Shown here: positions 6,657-13,509 of the stretch, one piece after another
How positions within the stretch are numbered: the stretch's first letter is position 1
How the letters are laid out: every line of letters begins with the position of its first letter
NCBI GenBank assembly: GCA_051859045.1
Contig: JBHYGK010000045.1
Span: 62,001 to 126,000, forward strand
Length of the DNA stretch: 64,000 nt
Source of the DNA: JBHYGK01 sp051859045
GTDB taxonomy: Bacteria; Pseudomonadota; Gammaproteobacteria; Xanthomonadales; Xanthomonadaceae
Reading direction: 5' to 3'
Notes under the pieces: generated by a model
The model's input: the letters and a program-made list of their open reading frames with translations, nothing else
Database searches by the model: none
What the model was told of the DNA's origin: nothing
Position numbers and translations under genes: made by a program

Positions 6657-8528
6657 ATGATCGTCTACAGCGCCACCAGAGCCGAGTTCCTCCGCCACGC
6701 CGATACTTACATCGAGCAGGTGATCGCCGCCGCCTACCTGCGGGCGACGGGTCGATACGTGAGCCATGGAGAGTCGCGCGCATGGAAGGAGTCCCTGGGG
6801 GAGATGGCCAAGATCCTCCGCGGGGCTGACCTCCCCGACGAGATGGGCGTCGGGGTCGAGTACACGATCCCGCAGAGCTCCAAGCGCATCGACATGCTGC
6901 TGACCGGCCAGGACGAAGCGGGCGCTCCCCGGCTGGTCGTGGTCGAGCTCAAGCAGTGGTCGAGGACGCGCCTCTCCGACCTGGACGGCATCATCGTTGC
7001 CAACCGCGGCGGTGGCGTCGAGCGCGAGGGGCCTCACCCCTGCTATCAGGCTTGGTCGTATGCCTCGCTGCTGCAGGACTTCAACGAAGCCGTCTACGAG
7101 GGCGAGATCGGCCTCGAGCCCTGTGCCTATCTTCATAACCACCCTCGTGACGGCGTCATCGACGATCCGCGCTATGACCGCTGGATGGCGAAGGCACCGC
7201 TGTTCCTGCACGGCGTCGACGAGCAGGAGCGCCTGCGTGCCTTCATCCGTCGCCACATCCGCAGTGGCGATCGTGGCGAGCTTCTGTACCGCATCGAGCA
7301 CGGCCGGATCCGTCCATCCAAGCCGCTGGCCGATGCGGTCGCCGGCATGCTGAAAGGCCAGCCCGAGTTCGTGCTGGTCGACGAGCAGAAGCTGGTCTAC
7401 GAGACGGCGTTGGCCAAGGCCGACCTCGCGCAGGTGGGTCCGAAGCAGGTGCTGATCGTCCGGGGCGGGCCCGGCACTGGCAAGTCGGTGGTGGCCGTGA
7501 ACCTGATGGCCACGCTGACCGCGCGGCGGCGGCTGGCGAAGTACGTCAGCAAGAACGCCGCCCCCCGCTCGGTCTACGCGGAGAAGCTGCGCGGCCACCT
7601 CCCGCGCGCGAAGGTGGCGGGGCTGTTCGGTGGCTCGGGCACCTTCTTCGACGAGACGCCGGATCGCTTCGATGTCCTCGTGGTCGACGAGGCGCATCGG
7701 CTCAACCTGAAGTCAGGTCTCTACGGCAACCTCGGCGAGCACCAGGTGCGTGAACTGGTGCGCTCGGGGCGCTGCACGGTGTTCTTCGTCGACGACGACC
7801 AGGTCGTGACGCTGGCCGACATCGGTCACTCCGGCGAGATCCGCCTCGAGGCCGAGGCCGCCGGCGCGACGGTGACCGAGCTCGAGCTGCCGTCGCAGTT
7901 CCGCTGCGCGGGCTCGGATGGCTACCTCGCTTGGCTGGATGACGTGCTGGGCATCCGCGAGACGGCGAATGCCGATGTCGGGCCGGGCGCCTTCGGCTTC
8001 GAGGTCGTCGATTCGCCCGAGGAACTGCACGCGCGGATCCGTGCGCTCAACGAGGCCGCCAACCGGGCCCGCGTCGTCGCGGGCTACTGCTGGGACTGGA
8101 AGAGCAAGAAGGATCCGGATGCCTTCGACATCGAGATCGGCCCGTATCGCCGCCAGTGGAATCTCGACCGTGACGGAAGCCTGTGGATCATGGCCAAGGA
8201 CTCGGTCGAGGAGGTGGGCTGCATCCACACCTGCCAGGGCCTCGAGGTAGACCACGTCGGAGTGGTCATCGGGCCCGATCTCGTGGTCCGGGAGGGGCGC
8301 CTTGCGACCGATGCCAACGCGCGCTCGAAACAGGACCGGTCGATCCGCGGCTGGAAGTCACAGGCGCGGAGTGATCCGACTGTGGTGGGCCGAGTCGACC
8401 GGATCATTCGCAACACCTACCGCACGTTGATGACCCGCGGAATGAAGGGCTGCCTCGTCTACGCCACCGATCCAGAGGTGCGGGCCCTGCTGCGCGCCAG
8501 GCTCGCAAGCGTCACCCCGGAGCGCTAG
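6657..8528 (+). CDS. DUF2075 nuclease-helicase (Nhi-like candidate defence protein)
   Basis: A 623-residue protein starting at ATG 6657 with AAGGGA eight bases upstream; the open frame before that lacks a ribosome site. Residues 65-105 look like a PD-(D/E)xK nuclease: RIDMLL (D79) and VVVELKQW (E97, K99). The C-terminal two thirds is a DUF2075/SF1-like helicase: GGPGTGKSVVAV (K276), VLVVDEAHRLN (D344-H347), VFFVDDDQ, ELPSQFRC, and a late HTCQGLEVDHVGVVIG motif. The same nuclease-plus-DUF2075 arrangement occurs in the staphylococcal Nhi anti-phage protein, so single-gene or two-gene phage defence is plausible. It ends sharing stop bases with the convergent regulator gene. Confidence 0.88.
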   Translation: MIVYSATRAEFLRHADTYIEQVIAAAYLRATGRYVSHGESRAWKESLGEMAKILRGADLPDEMGVGVEYTIPQSSKRIDMLLTGQDEAGAPRLVVVELKQWSRTRLSDLDGIIVANRGGGVEREGPHPCYQAWSYASLLQDFNEAVYEGEIGLEPCAYLHNHPRDGVIDDPRYDRWMAKAPLFLHGVDEQERLRAFIRRHIRSGDRGELLYRIEHGRIRPSKPLADAVAGMLKGQPEFVLVDEQKLVYETALAKADLAQVGPKQVLIVRGGPGTGKSVVAVNLMATLTARRRLAKYVSKNAAPRSVYAEKLRGHLPRAKVAGLFGGSGTFFDETPDRFDVLVVDEAHRLNLKSGLYGNLGEHQVRELVRSGRCTVFFVDDDQVVTLADIGHSGEIRLEAEAAGATVTELELPSQFRCAGSDGYLAWLDDVLGIRETANADVGPGAFGFEVVDSPEELHARIRALNEAANRARVVAGYCWDWKSKKDPDAFDIEIGPYRRQWNLDRDGSLWIMAKDSVEEVGCIHTCQGLEVDHVGVVIGPDLVVREGRLATDANARSKQDRSIRGWKSQARSDPTVVGRVDRIIRNTYRTLMTRGMKGCLVYATDPEVRALLRARLASVTPER

Positions 8529-8833
8529 CCGCCGCCCTTCGCTGGCGCCCGCGCCACGATCATCGCGAGCAGCTCGCCGATCCGGCAGTGCGCCTCCAGC
8601 GGATGGCGCAGCCGGGCATCGGTGTTGATGCGGTAGAGGTTGCGCCGGCCGTCGCGGCGGCGCTCCAGCACGCCGCCCTCCTCGAGCTCGGCCACGATGC
8701 GCTGCACGGCGCGCTCGGTGACTCCGACGCGCGCGGCGATCTCGCGCAGGGTCAGGTCGCCGTCCGCCGCGAGGCAGACCAGCACGTGGGTGTGGTTGCT
8801 GAGAAAGGTCCAGCCGCTGGTCGGGTCGCTCAT
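8525..8833 (-). CDS. Winged-helix transcriptional regulator
   Basis: A 102-residue DNA-binding protein. The start chosen is ATG at 8833; the longer upstream frame crosses the icd promoter. The helix-turn-helix is LTLREIAARVGVTERAVQRIVAEL (about residues 28-51), followed by the wing GGVLERRRDGRRNLYRI. This is a MarR/ArsR-like stand-alone winged helix with no cysteines for metal sensing. It is divergent from isocitrate dehydrogenase, with an inverted-repeat region between them, so it probably regulates itself and icd. Its TAG stop overlaps the TAG of the convergent helicase gene by two bases. Confidence 0.85.
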   Translation of the reverse strand: MSDPTSGWTFLSNHTHVLVCLAADGDLTLREIAARVGVTERAVQRIVAELEEGGVLERRRDGRRNLYRINTDARLRHPLEAHCRIGELLAMIVARAPAKGGG

Positions 8834-8852
8834 GGCGGCATTCCGCCACGGG

Positions 8853-8902
8853 TTGACACGAACGGCAATGCGCGAACCATAATACACGACACATAGTTCG
8901 TG
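8853..8902 (+). promoter_or_regulatory. icd/regulator divergent promoter and operator
   Basis: TTGACA (8853-8858) and CATAAT (8878-8883), 19 bases apart, make a promoter reading toward icd; the complement of 8879-8884 (TATTAT) could be the -10 for the leftward regulator. A perfect inverted repeat CACGAAC (8857-8863)/GTTCGTG (8896-8902) brackets the -10, and a third half-site CACGA (8885-8889) pairs with TCGTG (8898-8902). This layout fits binding by the adjacent winged-helix protein. Confidence 0.6.
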
Positions 8903-8915
8903 CATTGGAGATCGT

Positions 8916-10481
8916 ATGTCCGCCGTCCTCGCCCCGCGCCACGCCTCCGCTTCCGCCTCGTCCCTGCGGCTGCCGTCCCGCACCATCGCCGTCGCCCAGG
9001 GCGACGGCATCGGCCCCGAGCTGATGGACGCCGTGCTGGCCGTCCTGCGCGCCGCCGACCCGGGCCTGGTCACCCGCCCGGTCACCGTCGGCCTCGACGC
9101 CTACCGCTCCGGCCAGCCGGCCGGCTTCGGCCGCGAGGTGGTCGAGGCCATCGCCGAGCACGGCGTGATCCTCAAGGGCCCCATCACCACGCCCCAGGGC
9201 GGCGGCTACAAGAGCGTCAACGTCTCGCTGCGCAAGACCTTCGGGCTGTACGCCAACCTGCGCCCCTGCGTGGCCTACGCGCCGATCGTGCCCAGCCTGC
9301 ACCCGGGCATGGACGTCGTGATCGTGCGCGAGAACGAGGAGGACACCTACGCCGGCATCGAGCACCGCCAGACCCATGAGGTGGTGCAGTGCCTGAAGCT
9401 GATCAGCCGCCCGGGCTGCGAGCGCATCGTGCGCTACGCCTTCGAGTACGCGCGCCAGCACGGCCGCCGCAAGCTGACCTGCATGACCAAGGACAACATC
9501 ATGAAGCTCACCGATGGCCTGTTCCATCGGGTCTTCGACGAGGTGGCGCGCGAGTATCCCGAACTGGCCACCGAGCACATGATCATCGACATCGGCACCG
9601 CCAAGATGGCGGTGGATCCGGGCCGCTTCGACGTGGTGGTGACGCCCAACCTCTACGGCGACATCCTCTCCGACGTGGCCGCCGAGGTGGCAGGCGCGAT
9701 CGGCCTGGCGCCCTCGGCCAACCTGGGCCACGGCGTGGCGATGTTCGAGGCGGTGCACGGCTCGGCGCCGGACATCGCGGGGCGCGACATCGCGAATCCG
9801 TCCGGGCTGCTGCTGTCGGCGGTGATGATGCTGGTGCATCTGGGACGCCCGGCCGCGGCCACGGCGATCCATAACGCCTGGCTGCGGACGCTGGAGGACG
9901 GCGTGCGCACGATCGACCTCGCGCGCGGTGCCAGCGGCGAGGCCGCGCGCAGCGTCGGCACCCGCGACTTCGCGCGCGCGGTGATCGAGCGGCTGGGCGA
10001 GCGGCCGCGGCAGCTGGCGGCGGTGGACTACCCGGAGGCCGAGGCGAGCGCGCCGGTGTTCCCGGCCGCCGCGGCGTCGCCCGCCACCGCCGCTGCCGCC
10101 CCCAAGGCGGTGAAGACCTTCGACGGCGTCGACGTCTTCCTCGACTGGGACGCCGACGGCCGCGACCCCGAGGCCCTCGGCCCGCGCCTCGCCGCGCTGG
10201 CGGGCCCGGAGTTCCGGCTGGCGCTGATCACCAACCGCGGCGTGAAGGTCTGGCCCGGCGGCCTCGCCCACACGCTGTGCGTGGACCACTGGCGCTGCCG
10301 CTTCCTGCGCGCCGCGCCGGCGGGCGAGGGCGCCACGCCCGAGGCCGCGCGCACCGCCGACGGCCGCGCGGTGTCGGCCCTGCTGCAGCGCCTCGCCGAG
10401 GCCGGCTTCGACGCGGTGAAGACCGAGTCGCTCTTCAGCTTCGACGGCGAGCGCGGCTGGTCGCAGGCGCAGGGCGAGTGA
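8916..10481 (+). CDS. icd: Isocitrate dehydrogenase, Thermus/Rickettsia type with C-terminal domain
   Basis: A 521-residue cytoplasmic TCA-cycle enzyme that oxidatively decarboxylates isocitrate to 2-oxoglutarate. Visible are VAQGDGIGPELM near residue 27, the substrate motif SVNVSLRKTFGLYANLRP, VREN.EDTYAGIEH, KDNIMKLTDG, and the nucleotide-site run NLYGDILSDV then HGSAPDIAGRDIANPSG. About 120 extra C-terminal residues (from PKAVKTFDGVDVFLDW) match the additional domain of the Thermus/Rickettsia-type enzymes (about 480-500 residues), not the 416-residue E. coli form. Whether it uses NAD or NADP is not certain. GGAG lies five bases before the ATG. The winged-helix gene next door is its likely regulator. 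Confidence 0.88.
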   Translation: MSAVLAPRHASASASSLRLPSRTIAVAQGDGIGPELMDAVLAVLRAADPGLVTRPVTVGLDAYRSGQPAGFGREVVEAIAEHGVILKGPITTPQGGGYKSVNVSLRKTFGLYANLRPCVAYAPIVPSLHPGMDVVIVRENEEDTYAGIEHRQTHEVVQCLKLISRPGCERIVRYAFEYARQHGRRKLTCMTKDNIMKLTDGLFHRVFDEVAREYPELATEHMIIDIGTAKMAVDPGRFDVVVTPNLYGDILSDVAAEVAGAIGLAPSANLGHGVAMFEAVHGSAPDIAGRDIANPSGLLLSAVMMLVHLGRPAAATAIHNAWLRTLEDGVRTIDLARGASGEAARSVGTRDFARAVIERLGERPRQLAAVDYPEAEASAPVFPAAAASPATAAAAPKAVKTFDGVDVFLDWDADGRDPEALGPRLAALAGPEFRLALITNRGVKVWPGGLAHTLCVDHWRCRFLRAAPAGEGATPEAARTADGRAVSALLQRLAEAGFDAVKTESLFSFDGERGWSQAQGE

Positions 10482-10496
10482 TCCTCGCCTTGAGCG

Positions 10497-12758
10497 TCAG
10501 TCCCCGAGCACGATCTCGCCGTAGCGATTGAACCCCGCGCCGCCGTTCGAGCCCGCGTCGTAGACGAAGCCGTGCACGCGCGCGCCATCGGCACGGCGCA
10601 GCATCGCGCCGCGCACCCAGGCGGCGTCGACGTCGGGCACCACGCGCTCCGCCGGCTGCCAGCCGCCTGCGTCGTGCGACGTCGCGTAGATGTCGCGGTC
10701 CTCGGCGTCGATGTACAGCACGCGCACGGTGTCGCCGTCGGCCACGACGTCGGCGCCGGGCTGCTGCGAGTCCACCGGGCTGCGCACCACCGCGCGCGGC
10801 GCCACCTGCACCGCCGGGGTCGGCAGCGCGTCGCCGCGCACGCGGCGCTCCCACAGCGTGCCGTCGGCGTGCTGGAACACGATCACCACGGTGTCGCTGC
10901 CCGCCAGGTAAGCCAGCGGCAGCACGGCGCCGAAGCCCTCTTCGCTGGTGTCCATGCCGCTGGCCAGCAGCTGCGGCGCGGTCAGCGTGCCGTCGGTGAG
11001 CAGGCGGCGATGCCAGGCGGTGCCGTCCTCTCGGGTGTAGGCCAGGTGCACCTCGCCGCGCGCGCCCAGCACGGCCTGCGGGCCGGCGAGGCGCGGGCTG
11101 CCGTCGTTGCCGCCGATCACGGTTTCCGCGCCCCATGCGCCGGCGGGCGTGCGGATCGCGTAGCCGATGGTGTCGCCGAGGTGGAAGGCCACCAGGCTGC
11201 CGTCCGGCCGCGCGACCAGCGAGGCCATCTGCGTGCGGGCGACGGTCGCGTTGACCGGCGCGTCGGTGACCGCCCAGGTGTCGGGCTGGGTGGGGTGGTC
11301 GGACGTGCGGAAGGCGTGGTGGAACGTCGCCTCGCTGACCTGGTGGACGAGGTGCAGCGTGTCGCCCACCAGGCGCCCGTCGACGGACTCGAGGTCGCCG
11401 GTGACCGGGCGGTGCGCGCCGTCCACTTCGCGCCAGGTGCGGCCGCCGTCGCTCGACTTGGCCACCATGAACTTGTTGTCGCTCTCGGCGGGCTCCATCA
11501 CCACGTACAGGTCGCCGTTGCGCGCCTGCCACGGGCCGATGCGGCCCGCGGTCTCGACGAAGGTGCCGCCGAGGTGGCCGTCGGGCACGTCCAGCGTGAG
11601 CGTGGCGACGGGGCCGCGCAGCGGCGCGCCGGTGTCGGCGTCGACGGCGCGGAAGGCGAAGGCGTCGCCGTCCTCGCTGGTCAGCGCGCCGTCGGCGAAG
11701 CGGCGGATCACCAGCGGCCACTCCACCTCGACATGCGTGCCGGCCGCGCGCCAGGCGGGCAGGGCGACGCGCTCGGCGAGGCTGACGCCCGCGCCGCCGG
11801 CGAAGGGCGTGCGCGGCCCGCGCAGCAGGTCGGCGCTGGCGTCGCCATCCTCGAACGCCGCGCTGGCGATGATGCTCGCGCGCGGCGAGCTGGGCGGCGC
11901 CTCGAGCTCGCCCTCGCGCAGGAGCAGCGTGCCGCCCGTGGCCACGACCAGGCCCACGTCGCGCATCGGCACCGCGTCGCCGACCGGCAGCGCGAAGGCC
12001 AGCGCGTCGTCGCCGACGCCCACCAGCAGCTGGCCGTCCTCGACCGCCACTTCCACCTCTTCCCACGCGCCGGGCATCAGGCCGGCGGAGCGGCGGTCCA
12101 GCACCGTCTCGACGCCGTCGACGAAGCGCGAGACCTGCACCGCGCCCGCATCGGCGTCGAGCACCAGCCGCCAGTGGTTCCGCGCATCGACGAAGCCGAC
12201 CACCAGGCCCGCCGGGCCCTGGCCGCGCTCCGGCAGGCGCAGCTCGGTGGAGAACGAGACGGCCTCGGTGGCCCAGGGCAGCGCGAGCAGCGCGATGGCC
12301 TCGGCGTCGCCGGCCTGCAGCCGCAGCGCGTGGCCGTCGTCGTCGGCCACCACCGCCAGGCCCGCCGGCTCGTCGGCCGCCACGCGCCAGCCCGCGGGCG
12401 TGCTGCCCGGGGCCGCGTCGTCGAAGCCGAGCTCCAGCGCGCGCTGCGGATACGGGAAGTCGTGCGCCTCCACGCGGGTCCATGCGCCATCATTGCGGCG
12501 CATCTCGAGCGCCATCGCGCGCGGAGGCGCGCCGGCCGCGGCGGGCTCCAGCTCCATGCGCAGCCGGAACGGCCGGTCGGCCAGCACCGTGGCCGCCTCG
12601 TCCGGGCCCGCGGCCCAGCCCGCGTCGGCGTCCAGCGCCGCCGCCACGTCGGCGCGCACGCGGAAGCCCGGCTCGCCGGCCGCCGAGGCGTCGCGCGCGG
12701 CGTCCTGGGCGAGGGCGGGCGACGCGGCGAGGGCGAGCAGCAGCAGGTGTCGGGGCAT
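10497..12758 (-). CDS. Secreted BNR-repeat (sialidase-fold-like) protein
   Basis: A 753-residue exported protein. The N-terminus (RHLLLLALAASPALAQ) is a signal peptide. Residues of roughly 100-260 look like a concanavalin-type beta-sandwich (FVDARNHWRLVLDADAGAV, WEEVEVAVEDGQLLVGV). The second half is a beta-propeller-like region with an Asp-box/BNR motif (SSDGGRTW) and repeated strands such as GEVHLAYTREDGTAWH. Such proteins include sialidases and other glycan-acting or carbohydrate-binding proteins; I cannot see the sialidase arginine triad, so no substrate is assigned. It is convergent with icd, 15 bases apart. Confidence 0.75.
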   Translation of the reverse strand: MPRHLLLLALAASPALAQDAARDASAAGEPGFRVRADVAAALDADAGWAAGPDEAATVLADRPFRLRMELEPAAAGAPPRAMALEMRRNDGAWTRVEAHDFPYPQRALELGFDDAAPGSTPAGWRVAADEPAGLAVVADDDGHALRLQAGDAEAIALLALPWATEAVSFSTELRLPERGQGPAGLVVGFVDARNHWRLVLDADAGAVQVSRFVDGVETVLDRRSAGLMPGAWEEVEVAVEDGQLLVGVGDDALAFALPVGDAVPMRDVGLVVATGGTLLLREGELEAPPSSPRASIIASAAFEDGDASADLLRGPRTPFAGGAGVSLAERVALPAWRAAGTHVEVEWPLVIRRFADGALTSEDGDAFAFRAVDADTGAPLRGPVATLTLDVPDGHLGGTFVETAGRIGPWQARNGDLYVVMEPAESDNKFMVAKSSDGGRTWREVDGAHRPVTGDLESVDGRLVGDTLHLVHQVSEATFHHAFRTSDHPTQPDTWAVTDAPVNATVARTQMASLVARPDGSLVAFHLGDTIGYAIRTPAGAWGAETVIGGNDGSPRLAGPQAVLGARGEVHLAYTREDGTAWHRRLLTDGTLTAPQLLASGMDTSEEGFGAVLPLAYLAGSDTVVIVFQHADGTLWERRVRGDALPTPAVQVAPRAVVRSPVDSQQPGADVVADGDTVRVLYIDAEDRDIYATSHDAGGWQPAERVVPDVDAAWVRGAMLRRADGARVHGFVYDAGSNGGAGFNRYGEIVLGD

Positions 12759-13179
12759 GGGAGCGGACCGGGGAGGCGCGACGCGGCGCGCGGGCGCGCC
12801 AGCGTGCCCGCCGCGGGTGTCATCCGCGTGACATGTGGCGTGCGCGTGTCACCCGGAATGTCGCATGTTCTGTCGCAAGAAAGCCAAGCAGGATCAGCGT
12901 GTTGGCCCGGAATCGCGGACGTCGATGTCTGCAAAAATGTCTGGATCCGCGGTCGCCCCGGATGGCTCGCCTCAGCCCAAGCAGGCGCGTCAATTCCTCG
13001 CGCGATGGACGCCGTGCGTGCGGATCGGCGGATCGGCCGAACGCCGGCCGGGATGGACAGTCAGCCCTGCGAACGAGGTGCGCCGGGCCGCGACGGGCTC
13101 TGGATGGACCTCGCAGCGGATCGCGCCTGGAACCCCCCGGACGATGGACACGGGGCGGCGTTTCGCGGACGCCAGACAC
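12759..13179. other. Intergenic region upstream of the BNR gene
   Basis: There is no convincing gene here; open frames are short and lack ribosome sites. It must contain the leftward promoter of the BNR gene. TGTCA half-sites recur: TGTCA (12818-12822) pairs with TGACA (12829-12833), with another TGTCA at 12847 and near-copies further right, so an operator is possible. From about 12900 onward the composition shifts away from that of the preceding genes. Confidence 0.5.
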
Positions 13180-13205
13180 AAAAAAGCCCGCGAAATCGCG
13201 GGCTT
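13180..13205 (-). terminator. Intrinsic terminator, leftward
   Basis: AAGCCCGCG (13184-13192) and CGCGGGCTT (13197-13205) form a 9-base stem with a small AAAT loop. Read leftward it is followed by a run of six T. It lies directly after the tRNA-Met-like remnant on the same strand, so it is most simply the old terminator of that tRNA gene. Confidence 0.85.
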
Positions 13206-13210
13206 AGGCG

Positions 13211-13240
13211 TGGTGGCTATGGGTGGACTCCATTATGAGT
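13211..13240 (-). tRNA. tRNA-Met 3' remnant (likely attachment-site scar)
   Basis: Read leftward, 13240-13211 gives ACTCATAATG, then GAGT, CCACC, CATAGCC, A and CCA. GAGT-CCACC-CATAGCC-A-CCA matches the T-loop end, T-stem and acceptor strand of a proteobacterial elongator tRNA-Met, and CTCATAA matches its anticodon loop (CAT). The variable loop and 5' T-stem strand are missing, and the 5' half of the tRNA is absent upstream, so this is not a functional tRNA. A 3' tRNA scar beside a recombinase-like gene is the classic signature of an island attachment site. Confidence 0.65.
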
Positions 13241-13329
13241 CCTTGAGGCCCGAACGACCTCGTTTGACATCAATGCACAACAGGCGGATGAACAAGCCTG
13301 CCTGCATATCGTCTTAAATGACTGCAAGC

Positions 13330-13460
13330 GATTGTTTCTAGATAACAATCCAGTCGATCAGAGATCTATCGGCCAATGTCTCGCGCGCGGCGCTCAATCT
13401 GTCCTCTGCGGGTCGCATCTGCGCTTGATGTGCACTGAGGGCACTTGGCGCCGATAGATC
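13330..13460. promoter_or_regulatory. Two inverted repeats before the giant recombinase-like gene
   Basis: GATTGTT (13330-13336)/AACAATC (13344-13350) is a 21-base palindrome centred on TCTAGA. GATCTATCGGC (13363-13373)/GCCGATAGATC (13450-13460) is a perfect 11-base inverted repeat, and its inner sides continue as CAA/TTG with a two-base bulge. They could be recombinase arm or core sites, or an operator for the gene starting at 13510. No clear Shine-Dalgarno precedes that start. Confidence 0.5.
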
Positions 13461-13509
13461 ACTGTCACGGACGTTGCGGAGCCTCTGACCCAAGCACTAC
13501 TGTGCGGGC

